Below, piece after piece: positions 46,608-55,450 of a stretch of DNA of 64,000 nt. Under the pieces are notes generated by a model. It had not been told where the DNA came from, made no database searches, and was given only the letters and a program-made list of their open reading frames with translations. Position 1 is the stretch's first letter, and each line of letters starts with the position of its first letter. A program made the translations under genes and the position numbers. The DNA lies in the NCBI RefSeq assembly GCF_022808675.1, contig NZ_JAKZKV010000015.1:1-64000 (forward strand), read 5' to 3'. Source of the DNA: Parabacteroides sp. FAFU027. GTDB taxonomy: Bacteria > Bacteroidota > Bacteroidia > Bacteroidales > UBA7332.

Positions 46608-46922
46608 CGATTTTCGCATTGCAAAATACCATCCCGGACAACACAAATACCACCTTGGGTGATATAGATGTAATCTTGACTTTGCAAAATGCCATCCCGG
46701 GCGACACAGATGCCATCTTGAATGATATAGATGTAATCTCAGGATGCCAAAATGCCATCTTGTTTCATATAAATGCCAACTTGGGCGACATAGATGCAAT
46801 CTTGACATTGCAAAATGCCATCTCGGGGGACACAAATGCCATCTTGGGTGATATAGATGTAATCTCAGGATGCCAAAATGCCATCTTGATTCATATAAAT
46901 GCCAACTTGGAACAGAAATAAA
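46608..46922. repeat. 21-bp-period tandem array C (14 clear units, 63-bp super-period)
   Basis: Clear units start exactly every 21 bp from 46629 to 46902: 46629, 46650, 46671, 46692, 46713, 46734, 46755, 46776, 46797, 46818, 46839, 46860, 46881 and 46902; a degenerate unit may begin at 46608. The typical unit begins CCATCttGggngacanagat. Every third unit (46671, 46734, 46797, 46860) begins TAATC or CAATC instead, giving a 63-bp super-period; units 46734 and 46860 begin with an identical 20 bases, so a 126-bp duplication may also be present. Both strands stay open for about 100 codons because the period is seven codons. It is 220 bp upstream of a helical-protein gene on the plus strand. Confidence 0.93.
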
Positions 46923-47142
46923 GGAATTCAATCTTTTCAAATTTCAGCTCAACATATTTTTCCGGCTATTTCCAGTATAGATTTCACAGTTCTGCAAACA
47001 TACTTTTAATATATCCACCTATAAAATCACTCAAATTATCAATTTTACACATCCAAAATTTGCAAAAGCCGGAAAGTATTTCAATATTTGCGAATATAAA
47101 ATAATCAATTTTCAATATACACATCTCTTAAATTTCAAAAAC
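46923..47142. other. AT-rich leader between array C and the next gene
   Basis: No gene is seen here. The stretch is strongly AT-rich. TATTTGCG near 47089-47096 is similar to, but not equal to, a TAnnTTTG promoter box. It probably contains the promoter or a transcript leader for the gene at 47143. Confidence 0.4.
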
Positions 47143-47832
47143 ATGACAAACAACCAAACCAACCAGTTTAACATGCAAGAGCGTGTAGAACAGTTTTTCA
47201 CAACAAAGCATGAGACCATCAAGGATATCCAGCCTATTGTCTCTGCGCACTCCGAATTACAAAGCAATACGGTTGAAATCCGAAGCCTGATTCAGTTAAT
47301 TGAGTCCACAAAAAGCCTGACCTCGACCAAAAATAATCTGGAAGAACGAATTATCAATGGCATTTTGAAACTGGCCGGAGCATTCGCCGCACATGCCGCA
47401 GCCACCTCTGACGAAAAGCTCGCATTATTGGGAGCCGTCAGCCCGACCACGATTAAAGGATTGCGTAACACCAACTTGATAGACACTGCCCAGAAATATG
47501 GCGATACAGCAACCCCTATCGTTACCTCACTCGTCACTTGGGGTGTTTCTCAAAGTGATGTAGATTCTCTTTTTACCGACAAACAAGCTTTTCAAAAGAG
47601 CATCGGCGAAATAGGTAACCAGCAAGGCTCAAACAGTGCCACAAACGATCAAATCAGGAGCAAAATATCAGACAACCAAGACCTGCTCAAAAACAAGGTG
47701 GACAAACTGATGCTCCCGTTCAAGACCACCAATCCCACTTTCTACAGCGAATACCAGTCCGCTCGCCAGATCATCGACCTCGGAGGTTCGCATTCCAACT
47801 CAAAAGATACGCCTGATACGCCACAAGCTTAA
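47143..47832 (+). CDS. Helical protein of unknown function next to array C
   Basis: A 229-residue cytoplasmic protein without signal peptide or membrane segment. It begins MTNNQTNQFNMQERVEQFF and is predicted by eye to be mostly helical, with low-complexity polar stretches (GNQQGSNSATNDQ). A conserved-looking C-terminal block LMLPFKTTNPTFYSEYQSARQIIDLGG matches, as I recall, a family of hypothetical proteins occurring in several copies in other Bacteroidota genomes. I know no function. It follows the 21-bp array C in the same orientation as the small helical gene follows array A. Confidence 0.72.
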   Translation: MTNNQTNQFNMQERVEQFFTTKHETIKDIQPIVSAHSELQSNTVEIRSLIQLIESTKSLTSTKNNLEERIINGILKLAGAFAAHAAATSDEKLALLGAVSPTTIKGLRNTNLIDTAQKYGDTATPIVTSLVTWGVSQSDVDSLFTDKQAFQKSIGEIGNQQGSNSATNDQIRSKISDNQDLLKNKVDKLMLPFKTTNPTFYSEYQSARQIIDLGGSHSNSKDTPDTPQA

Positions 47833-47980
47833 CGCTTGTCTGTTCCAAATGAAATAACCCCATCAAGCCTATGGTTAAAACGCCATGGGCTTGATTATTT
47901 GAATAGGAACTAACTATTTATTCGTCATAATACAACATTAAGATGTGCAGAGTCAGCACAATAAAAACTGACAACCACCT

Positions 47981-50254
47981 ATGATAAAGAATTACTTATT
48001 AAGCATTGTGTTGGCTTGTAGCATAGCCTTTACGATGCAAGGGCAAACAATGGAAACTGCAACTTACTCTCTTGAATGTTCAGGTTCTATTCAATTAAAG
48101 CCATCTCTTAGCTGGACAAAATTATCAAGTGGAACGACCAAAAGTCTGAAGCAGATTCTATTTATAAATAAAGATATCGGTTTCGCTATTGGCGACTCTG
48201 GACTGATTCTTAAAACAACAAATTCAGGTAATTCATGGATAAAAAAAGACACATTACACTATGACCCTTCATGCCTGAAATCAATCTTCTTTGTAAACAA
48301 AGATACGGGCTATATCGTCGGAACTGAAAATATCAGGAAAACTACCGATGGAGGAGAAACCTGGAAACATATTTCAGGCTTATCTGGAAATTCAATTTGG
48401 ATGACTTCGGCCAACACCGGATTTGTGGGTACAAATAATGGTTTGTATAATATAACAGACAATGGCGACACATTGAATGTGGGCCAAATAAGCAGCACCT
48501 CCATCACTATCAATTCCGTTTATTTTAGTTCCCCAACTAATGGATACGCAGTTGGAGCAAATGGGATGTTTTATAAAACAACCAATGGTGGTACTAGCTG
48601 GGCCCATAAAACATGCAATGTTACTAACAACTTAAGAGCTGTTTATTTCACCGATGCAAATAACGGATACATCACCGGAGAGTCTGGCATATTTTTAAAA
48701 ACATCAAATGGCGGTAATAGCTGGACATCAAAAACATTTTCCGATTTAACTACCGGATATTCCATATATTTCACTTCACAAGATACTGGATATATAGTAT
48801 CCTCAAAAGGGTACCGCTATAAGACAACAGACAAAGGAGAGAATTGGGTTATTAAAAGTATTGGACTCCCTGATAGCACCAATCTTCAGTCTATAACATT
48901 TACAGATCCTAAAACAGGGTACATCGTTACTGATAGAGGAGCGATTTACAAATTTGATGGCAATGGTACTTATTCATGGTCTTCATTATTACCGACAGAT
49001 AACCTTTATCTCAGTGCCACTAACATTGAAAACCCTATTGCATCCCCTACTCAAACCATAACCTACAAGCTTACTTTTACCAATAGGCAAAATATTACAA
49101 CAAAATACGGCATCAAGGTAATTGTCAATCAGCTAAGCGTAAATGCCGGCGCCGACCAGACTACCCAATGTGGAGGAACGGCTCAATTAGGTGTAACCGC
49201 CAACTACTCAGGAGGTGGAACATTTAAGTACAAATGGACCCCATCTACCGGACTTAGCAATGACACTATCGCCAATCCGGTTGCCTCTGTTACAACCAAC
49301 ACCACCTACACAGTCACCGTGTCAAACTCTAAAGGCTGCACCTCCAGCGATCAGGTACAAGTCAACTTAACACCAATAAGCAGCCCAACACTGGGAATTG
49401 TAACCGCAAACAGCTCAAATAACAACGTCATCGCCTGGAACAGGCCATCATCAACTACTATCGACTCTATCTGCGTTTACAAGGAAACGAACGTGACCAA
49501 TGTTTATAAAAAAATCGGCTCGGTAGCCTATTCCGCACCAAACCAGTTCGTGGATTCACTTTCAAACACCAGTGTTCAATCAAACAAATACCGGATTTCG
49601 CTGAAAGACCACTGCGGTTTTGAATCAGCTCAAAGTGATCCGCACAAATCCATGCACCTCGCCATCAACCAGGGCGTGAATGGCTCGTGGAACCTGATCT
49701 GGGAAGCATACTCGGGATTCACCGTTTCAACCTATAACATTTACAGAGGAACAAACGCACAAAATGTCGCCCTGATCAATTCGACTTCAGGAAGCAATAC
49801 ACAGTTTACCGACCTGACCGCTCCGTCCGGCAATGTCTATTATCAGATTGAGGTAATCAGCCCCTACTCTATCTTTGTCGATAAGCAAGCAACCGCACAA
49901 AGCGCAAGCCTCTTAAAATCGGCAACAGCCAGCACTTACCCTGCGCTTTATTACTCCTCTCGCTCAAATGTTGCGACAAACAACACTGCCGGAATCGCAA
50001 CAACCACATCTGGCGACCTACTCTCGATTTACCCTAATCCGGCAAAAGACAACATCCGGATATCGACAAATAGCCAGAATGGAGATGAAGCAATCATAAA
50101 CATCTACAATACGACAGGCTCTCTGGTTAAATCGGATATCCTGGGTCTGCCTGATCAATCTTACGACATCAGCAGTCTGAGCAACGGCATCTATATCCTG
50201 GAACTCAAATCCGGAAATATCACCTATAAGAAACGACTAATCGTCAATAAATAA
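47981..50254 (+). CDS. T9SS-exported beta-propeller protein (YCF48-type) with Fn3/PKD-like domains
   Basis: A 757-residue secreted protein. The signal peptide is MIKNYLLSIVLACSIAFTMQGQ. Residues about 45-330 are repeated YCF48/BNR-type blades with repeated KTTNSGNSW, KTTDGGETW, KTTNGGTSW and KTSNGGNSW motifs preceded by G(Y/F)(A/I)xG. Next come a PKD-like domain (about 385-465; NAGADQTTQCGGTAQL) and Fn3-like domains (about 470-645). A type A T9SS sorting domain (SIYPNPAKDN..., ending KKRLIVNK) closes the protein. It is expected to be surface attached or released; the partner or substrate is unknown. Confidence 0.86.
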   Translation: MIKNYLLSIVLACSIAFTMQGQTMETATYSLECSGSIQLKPSLSWTKLSSGTTKSLKQILFINKDIGFAIGDSGLILKTTNSGNSWIKKDTLHYDPSCLKSIFFVNKDTGYIVGTENIRKTTDGGETWKHISGLSGNSIWMTSANTGFVGTNNGLYNITDNGDTLNVGQISSTSITINSVYFSSPTNGYAVGANGMFYKTTNGGTSWAHKTCNVTNNLRAVYFTDANNGYITGESGIFLKTSNGGNSWTSKTFSDLTTGYSIYFTSQDTGYIVSSKGYRYKTTDKGENWVIKSIGLPDSTNLQSITFTDPKTGYIVTDRGAIYKFDGNGTYSWSSLLPTDNLYLSATNIENPIASPTQTITYKLTFTNRQNITTKYGIKVIVNQLSVNAGADQTTQCGGTAQLGVTANYSGGGTFKYKWTPSTGLSNDTIANPVASVTTNTTYTVTVSNSKGCTSSDQVQVNLTPISSPTLGIVTANSSNNNVIAWNRPSSTTIDSICVYKETNVTNVYKKIGSVAYSAPNQFVDSLSNTSVQSNKYRISLKDHCGFESAQSDPHKSMHLAINQGVNGSWNLIWEAYSGFTVSTYNIYRGTNAQNVALINSTSGSNTQFTDLTAPSGNVYYQIEVISPYSIFVDKQATAQSASLLKSATASTYPALYYSSRSNVATNNTAGIATTTSGDLLSIYPNPAKDNIRISTNSQNGDEAIINIYNTTGSLVKSDILGLPDQSYDISSLSNGIYILELKSGNITYKKRLIVNK

Positions 50255-50260
50255 AAATAC

Positions 50261-50294
50261 AAGGGTGTTCATTTTAAAGTGAACACCCTTTTTA
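50261..50294 (+). terminator. Terminator after propeller gene
   Basis: AAGGGTGTTCA (50261-50271) pairs with TGAACACCCTT (50280-50290), followed by T's. Confidence 0.9.
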
Positions 50295-50359
50295 TTTCAA
50301 TTCTAACATCATCGCAAAGACAGTTTCTTTTCGAAAATCCGCTCAGCAATACCGCATAA

Positions 50360-50394
50360 AAAATCCCGAAGAGACAATTCTCTCCGGGATTTTC
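50360..50394 (-). terminator. Terminator of rng
   Basis: AAAATCCCG (50360-50368) pairs with CGGGATTTT (50385-50393), and the stem continues inward with AGAGA/TCTCT. A's at the left give a T-run on the minus strand. It ends the rng transcript. Confidence 0.78.
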
Positions 50395-50439
50395 AAAAGA
50401 TCAACGATCTTAATTTCGTACTAAACCTGAAAAATTCAA

Positions 50440-52011
50440 TTATTTAATTTCGATTTCCTCTTTCAGGTCGATTTCGTTTTTGTCGGAATCAATAAAACGA
50501 TATTCCAAAAGCGCCAGACTTTGGTTCGGAATAATCCGCAATCCAAAGCTGTATGAACATCTCCATCTCCATTTCAATGAGAAGAATCCCTGATTAATGA
50601 ACGAAGCCACATAAGGGTGAACATGCAATGAAAAAGTCTTCACCTTCAATTTATTCACCAGATAATCTACCTTACGTTCGAGCATATCGGTAAACAGGAT
50701 CGATGGCTTGATAGTGCCGTTTCCAAAGCAAACCGGGCAGGTCTCCGTCGTGGTAATATCCATATTCGGACGAACACGTTGGCGGGTAATCTGCATCAGG
50801 CCAAATTTACTCAACGGCAGGATGTTGTGTTTCGCTTTGTCTTTCGACATAGCCTCACGCATCACCTCATATAGCTTCTGACGGTTCTCACCCTCCTGCA
50901 TATCAATGAAGTCCACCACAATAATACCACCCATATCGCGCAGCCTCAACTGGCGGGCAATTTCCTGTGCTGCAGCGCTGTTTACATCCAGGGCATTTTC
51001 TTCCTGCCCTTTTCCGGATTTCGAACGGTTACCGCTGTTTACGTCAATTACATGAAGCGCTTCGGTGTGTTCGATAATCAGGTAAGCGCCACTCTTGAAA
51101 GTCACGGTTTTCCCAAACAGAGACTTAATCTGCTTGGTGATACCGAAATTATCAAAGATCGGCAGGTTTCCCTCGTAAAGCTTTACAATATCCTTCTTCT
51201 CCGGAGCAATCATCTCCACATACTCCCTGACCTGGTTGAATACATCCGGATCATTGACGTGTATGCTTTGGAATGAAGGGTTAAAGTTATCACGCAACAA
51301 AGCCCCCGTACGACTGGTCTCTTCGAAAATCAGCGAAGGAAGTTTGGCGCGTTGTAGTTTCACCACACAGTCCTCCCAGCGTTTAGCCAGCATTTTAAGC
51401 TCATCGTCAAGCTCAGCAATCTTCTTACCTTCAGCCACCGTACGCACGATTACCCCAAAGTTTTTCGGTTTAACGCTTTGAACCAACTGCTTCAGACGCT
51501 GACGCTCTTCTGACGATTTGATTTTCTGCGAAACCGATACTTTATCGGCAAACGGGATCAACACCAGATAACGACCGGCAAATGAAATTTCGGCAGTAAG
51601 CCTGGGGCCTTTGGAAGAAATAGGTTCTTTGGCGATTTGCACCAGAATTTCCTGTCCGCTTTTGAGCAGTTCCGTAATGGCACCGTCTTTATTGATTTCA
51701 GGAAGTAGCTGGAATTTTGAGATGGAGAGAGTTTTCTTGCGGTCGGAAATAGTTTGTCTGAGAAACTTGTTTTGGGATGCGAAGTTTGGCCCCAAATCAA
51801 GGTAATGGAGAAAAGCATCTTTCTCGTATCCGACATCAACGAACGCAGCATTCAATCCGGGCATCAGCTTCTTCACTTTTCCCAGATAGATATCACCCAC
51901 AGAGAACGAAATGTTCTGCGCCTCTTTTTGCAGCTCTACCAGATTTTTATCTTCCAGAACCGCAATCGAGACCTCTTTCGGGGTAACGTCAACGATGAGT
52001 TCGCTATTCAC
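50440..52011 (-). CDS. rng: Ribonuclease G (Rng/CafA family)
   Basis: A 523-residue endoribonuclease of the RNase E/G family. An S1 domain (about 25-110; VGDIYLGKVKKLMPGLNAAFVDVGYEKDAFLH) precedes the catalytic domain, which carries DVNSG (metal site) and VVDFIDMQEGENRQKLYEVM. The Zn-link CPVCFGNGTI is at about 425. I prefer the GTG at 52011 (family-like VNSELIVDVTPKE); the longer frame would begin with a TTG at 52044, and neither is ATG. Rng matures 16S rRNA 5' ends and degrades mRNA. It is followed by a terminator and lies in the conserved mutY-HU-COX24-rng neighbourhood. Confidence 0.93.
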   Translation of the reverse strand: MNSELIVDVTPKEVSIAVLEDKNLVELQKEAQNISFSVGDIYLGKVKKLMPGLNAAFVDVGYEKDAFLHYLDLGPNFASQNKFLRQTISDRKKTLSISKFQLLPEINKDGAITELLKSGQEILVQIAKEPISSKGPRLTAEISFAGRYLVLIPFADKVSVSQKIKSSEERQRLKQLVQSVKPKNFGVIVRTVAEGKKIAELDDELKMLAKRWEDCVVKLQRAKLPSLIFEETSRTGALLRDNFNPSFQSIHVNDPDVFNQVREYVEMIAPEKKDIVKLYEGNLPIFDNFGITKQIKSLFGKTVTFKSGAYLIIEHTEALHVIDVNSGNRSKSGKGQEENALDVNSAAAQEIARQLRLRDMGGIIVVDFIDMQEGENRQKLYEVMREAMSKDKAKHNILPLSKFGLMQITRQRVRPNMDITTTETCPVCFGNGTIKPSILFTDMLERKVDYLVNKLKVKTFSLHVHPYVASFINQGFFSLKWRWRCSYSFGLRIIPNQSLALLEYRFIDSDKNEIDLKEEIEIK

Positions 52012-52118
52012 AATGTTTGAATTTAAGTATGATACAATATACAAAGAACAAACTTATGTTGAAACCACATGAAGTTTGTTCTTTGTTGATCTTGCTGGAT
52101 TGAAAAAATCAGACTAAA

Positions 52119-52211
52119 TTATTTTTTCTTTTTGTGTCTGTTTTTTCTCAATCTTTTCTTACGCTTGTGCGTAGACATTTTGTGTCTTTTTCTTTTTTTA
52201 CCGCTTGGCAT
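52119..52211 (-). CDS. 30-residue basic AURKAIP1/COX24-domain protein, ribosome-associated
   Basis: A 30-residue protein almost entirely of Lys, Arg and His: MPSGKKRKRHKMSTHKRKKR and then LRKNRHKKKK. This is the short AURKAIP1/COX24-domain protein conserved in Bacteroidota between HU and rng. The mitochondrial homologue (mS38) is a ribosomal protein, and a ribosomal role in Bacteroidota fits, but I do not assert its exact name. Start ATG at 52211. The gene is too short for common gene callers. Confidence 0.9.
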   Translation of the reverse strand: MPSGKKRKRHKMSTHKRKKRLRKNRHKKKK

Positions 52212-52249
52212 AGTCGTAATTTCTTTAGTTATTAATAAATAGTGTTGAC

Positions 52250-52528
52250 TTATTCTCCTTTTACAGTGTCCATAAACGTTTTAGCCGGTTTGAACGAAGG
52301 AATGTTGTGTTCCGGAATAACGATGGTAGTATTTTTAGAGATATTGCGAGCTGTTTTTTGAGCTCTTTTCTTGATGATGAAGCTGCCGAAACCTCTCAGG
52401 TAAACATTATCTTGTTTAGCTAAAGAGTCTTTTACTACATCCATGAAAGATTCAACTGTTGCCAAAACAGCCGCTTTCTCAATCCCTGTTTTAAGGGAAA
52501 TCTCGTTTACAATATCAGCCTTTGTCAT
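52250..52528 (-). CDS. HU family DNA-binding protein
   Basis: A 92-residue HU/IHF-like nucleoid protein. It starts MTKADIVNEISLKTGIEKAAV, carries LRGFGSFIIKKRAQKTARNI (the dimer-arm strand) and ends FKPAKTFMDTVKGE. The family binds and bends DNA as a dimer. It has its own promoter (52581-52588). The COX24-domain gene lies 38 bp downstream, probably in the same transcript. Confidence 0.95.
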   Translation of the reverse strand: MTKADIVNEISLKTGIEKAAVLATVESFMDVVKDSLAKQDNVYLRGFGSFIIKKRAQKTARNISKNTTIVIPEHNIPSFKPAKTFMDTVKGE

Positions 52529-52580
52529 ATATGATTAAATTAATTTGTGAGTTCAATTCAGTTCCTAAAATTTTGGACTG

Positions 52581-52588
52581 CAAATATA
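52581..52588 (-). promoter_or_regulatory. Bacteroidetes -7 box of HU
   Basis: On the minus strand TATATTTG matches TAnnTTTG, 53 bp before the HU start. Confidence 0.6.
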
Positions 52589-52662
52589 TACCATTTTATC
52601 AGAACAGAAAAACCAGTTCCTCTTTTTTTTGCGGAAAAACCTGATTTTCTTCGATTTGTGTG

Positions 52663-52670
52663 TATTTTTG
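52663..52670 (+). promoter_or_regulatory. Bacteroidetes -7 box of mutY
   Basis: TATTTTTG matches TAnnTTTG, 17 bp before the mutY start; the mRNA would have almost no leader. Confidence 0.5.
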
Positions 52671-52687
52671 GAAAAAAATTTGTATGG

Positions 52688-53740
52688 ATGACTAACACTA
52701 TATTTTCAAAAACCCTAATCAACTGGTATATAGGAATTAAAAGGGAATTACCCTGGCGGAAAACGAAGAACCCGTATCGAATCTGGATCTCCGAAATTAT
52801 ACTTCAACAAACAAGAGTAGCTCAGGGATATGACTATTACATCCGGTTTATAAATCGTTTTCCCGATGTAAAATCGCTCTCAGAAGCCCCCGAAGATGAG
52901 GTTCTCAAATATTGGCAGGGATTGGGATACTACAGCCGGGCGCGCAATCTTCATACCGCAGCCCACCAGATAATAAAAAAGCACAATGGCATTTTCCCAA
53001 TCTTGTATAAAGATGTTCTGGCATTAAAAGGCGTTGGTGAATACACAGCTGCAGCAATCTGTTCATTTGCGTTTAATCAACCTTATGCCACGGTCGATGG
53101 AAATGTTTACCGGATACTGTCACGATTATATGATATAGACTTACCGATTGACAGCAACGAAGGAAAGAAATACTTTGCCGTTCTGGCTCAACAACTGCTA
53201 TCAAAGAACGATCCGGCGACGCACAATCAAGCGATGATGGAGTTTGGAGCAGTACACTGCCTGCCTAAAAATCCCGCATGCAACGAATGCCCTTTTCAGG
53301 AAAAATGCATCGCTTTTGCAAATGGGTCAGTTATACAACGCCCGGTCAAGCAACAAAAAACAGAAGTAAAAAACCGCTATTTCAATTACTTTCACATCCG
53401 CTTAGGCGAAAACATATTGTTAAACAAACGCACCGGCAATGATATCTGGAAAAACCTTTATGAATTTCCGCTGATTGAAACCTCCGAAAAACTGGAATTT
53501 AATTCTCTTTCGTTATCAGAGGATTTTCAAAAAATGTTTTCCGGTATCAATAACATCTCATTCTCATTGAAACAAAGAGACATTATCCATGTCCTTTCCC
53601 ATCGCCGGATTATTACAAATTACTATGAAGTGACTGTTTCGGGGCTGAATGATTGTCTAAAGCAGTATCTTTGCATCCCAGAAAAAGAATTTGAAAAATA
53701 CGCTGTATCACGATTAGTCCATTTGCTAGTCAGCGAGTAG
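52688..53740 (+). CDS. mutY: A/G-specific adenine glycosylase MutY
   Basis: A 350-residue base-excision repair enzyme that removes A opposite 8-oxoG. I take the ATG at 52688 (MTNTIFSKTLINWY); an earlier in-frame ATG at 52547 would overlap the HU promoter and adds residues unlike the family. Motifs: the N-terminal ISEIILQQTRV, the helix-hairpin-helix LKGVGEYTAAAICSFAF, the catalytic Asp region YATVDGNVYRILSR, and the four-Cys iron-sulfur loop C-x6-C-x2-C-x5-C (CLPKNPACNECPFQEKC). A MutT-like C-terminal domain with HVLSHRRI binds 8-oxoG. Confidence 0.95.
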   Translation: MTNTIFSKTLINWYIGIKRELPWRKTKNPYRIWISEIILQQTRVAQGYDYYIRFINRFPDVKSLSEAPEDEVLKYWQGLGYYSRARNLHTAAHQIIKKHNGIFPILYKDVLALKGVGEYTAAAICSFAFNQPYATVDGNVYRILSRLYDIDLPIDSNEGKKYFAVLAQQLLSKNDPATHNQAMMEFGAVHCLPKNPACNECPFQEKCIAFANGSVIQRPVKQQKTEVKNRYFNYFHIRLGENILLNKRTGNDIWKNLYEFPLIETSEKLEFNSLSLSEDFQKMFSGINNISFSLKQRDIIHVLSHRRIITNYYEVTVSGLNDCLKQYLCIPEKEFEKYAVSRLVHLLVSE

Positions 53741-53766
53741 AAATAACATTTGCATTGAAATACGAA

Positions 53767-54981
53767 ATGAATCATCCCCGCCATATCCGTATAGAAGAGT
53801 ACAATTACAATCTTCCCGACGAACGAATTGCGAAATTTCCATTATCGGAGCGAGACCAGTCAAAACTGCTTCTGTATAAAAAAGGAGAAATCAGCGAATC
53901 TAACTTTGGTAATCTTCCCGAGTTCCTTCCGGAGAACGCTCTTATGGTGTTTAATAACACCCGTGTTATTCAGGCGCGGCTTCATTTTTATAAAGAAACC
54001 GGAGCTTGTATCGAAATCTTCTGCCTGGAACCGATTGCCCCGGCTGACTATGCCATATCTTTCCAATCTTCAGGAAAATGCACCTGGCTTTGCATGGTTG
54101 GTAATCTAAAAAAATGGAAGTCCGGCCAACTGAAACTCGATATTGCAACAGACAACGGCACTACAGCTCTATTCGCTGAAAAGATAGCCACAAAGGGCAA
54201 TACACACGAAATTCGTTTTACCTGGGAAAATTCAGAGATTACATTTGCCCAAATACTGGACAGTGTAGGCGAATTACCCATCCCCCCCTACCTGAACCGC
54301 GATACGGAAGACAGTGATCTGGAAACTTACCAAACCGTTTATTCTAAAATAGAAGGCTCGGTAGCCGCCCCAACGGCAGGGTTGCATTTTACAGAAAAAG
54401 TATTCGAAGAACTGGAAAAAAAAGGGATCGAACGAGCGGAATTAACACTACACGTAGGTGCCGGCACTTTCCAGCCTGTTAAAAGCGAATTGATTGCCGA
54501 TCACGAAATGCATACCGAATTTATCACGGTGAAACGGTCGTTGATAGAGAAATTACTATCGGAACGACCGGTAATTGCAGTGGGAACAACCTCTGTACGC
54601 ACACTGGAAAGCCTCTACTACATCGGCTGCTTGCTGGAATTTCGCCCGAATGCAACTGCCGAAGGATTGATGGTACGCCAATGGATGCCATATGACCAAA
54701 CCTGGACACTAACAGTTGAGCAATCTCTTACAAATATTATCAATTATCTGGAGCGTCAAAATAGCGACAAACTGGTAACATCGACACAAATCATGATTGC
54801 TCCGAGCTACCAATACCGAATTGTAAAGGGCATTGTGACAAATTTCCACCAACCGACAAGCACATTATTATTGCTGGTTTCCGCTTTCGTGGGAGAAGTT
54901 TGGAAAAGAATCTATGATTATGCATTATCGCATGACTTCCGCTTCCTGAGCTATGGAGACAGCTCATTACTTCTACCGTAA
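53767..54981 (+). CDS. queA: S-adenosylmethionine:tRNA ribosyltransferase-isomerase QueA
   Basis: A 404-residue enzyme of queuosine tRNA modification that moves the ribosyl part of AdoMet to 7-aminomethyl-7-deazaguanosine. I take the ATG at 53767 (MNHPRHIRIEEY); the TTG at 53755 is a weaker start. Recognised: YNLPDERIAKFPLSERDQSKL, FNNTRVIQARL, GSVAAPTAGLHFT, LHVGAGTFQPV and TNFHQPTSTLLLLVSAF. It is 27 bp after mutY. Confidence 0.96.
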   Translation: MNHPRHIRIEEYNYNLPDERIAKFPLSERDQSKLLLYKKGEISESNFGNLPEFLPENALMVFNNTRVIQARLHFYKETGACIEIFCLEPIAPADYAISFQSSGKCTWLCMVGNLKKWKSGQLKLDIATDNGTTALFAEKIATKGNTHEIRFTWENSEITFAQILDSVGELPIPPYLNRDTEDSDLETYQTVYSKIEGSVAAPTAGLHFTEKVFEELEKKGIERAELTLHVGAGTFQPVKSELIADHEMHTEFITVKRSLIEKLLSERPVIAVGTTSVRTLESLYYIGCLLEFRPNATAEGLMVRQWMPYDQTWTLTVEQSLTNIINYLERQNSDKLVTSTQIMIAPSYQYRIVKGIVTNFHQPTSTLLLLVSAFVGEVWKRIYDYALSHDFRFLSYGDSSLLLP

Positions 54982-55062
54982 CTTTCTAGATGACGATGTA
55001 TCTCTTGGCACAACAAAGTAATCACAACATAACAAAAACAGCATTACTTTTAGAAAATAACA

Positions 55063-55095
55063 AGCCCCGGTTCAAAGATCTGAGCCGGGGCTATA
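55063..55095. terminator. Terminator between queA and ppnP
   Basis: A perfect 12-bp stem, AGCCCCGGTTCA (55063-55074) with TGAGCCGGGGCT (55081-55092). It can serve the plus-strand queA and the minus-strand ppnP. Confidence 0.82.
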
Positions 55096-55117
55096 TATTG
55101 CATAAAAGCGATAAAAA

Positions 55118-55429
55118 TCAATAGTAAGAACAGCAGTAGTCTGTAGCTTCTTTTACCACCAACTGAAATTTCGATTTGGCCGGAACACGGAAATCGTCGC
55201 CTTCTTTCACGGTAATCCATTCTTCTGAGCCTGGAAGTTTAACATCCATCTCACCACCCAAAATTTCCATTAATTCATTAGAATCCGTACCGAATTCATA
55301 CTCACCCGGCATCATGATACCTAAAGTTTTTTTTGTTCCATCAGCAAACAACACTGTGCGGCTGGTAACCTGACCCCCGAAATATACGTTCGCTTTTTTT
55401 ACTACTGTTACGTTTTCGAATTGTGACAT
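55118..55429 (-). CDS. ppnP: Pyrimidine/purine nucleoside phosphorylase PpnP
   Basis: A 103-residue cupin-fold enzyme of the YaiE/DUF1255 family, of normal length. Conserved pieces are [34 protein letters not shown] and [17 protein letters not shown]. PpnP phosphorolyses several nucleosides in E. coli. It is the first gene upstream of the convergent queA terminator, and is 21 bp after the ubiE stop. Confidence 0.9.
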   Translation of the reverse strand: MSQFENVTVVKKANVYFGGQVTSRTVLFADGTKKTLGIMMPGEYEFGTDSNELMEILGGEMDVKLPGSEEWITVKEGDDFRVPAKSKFQLVVKEATDYCCSYY

Positions 55430-55450
55430 AATTATCTGAATTAAAATTGT

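Noticed and set aside
46608..46922. CRISPR or simple microsatellite
   Set aside because: There are no unique spacers between constant repeats; the whole 21-bp unit varies, with a 63-bp rhythm. Not a mono- or di-nucleotide repeat.
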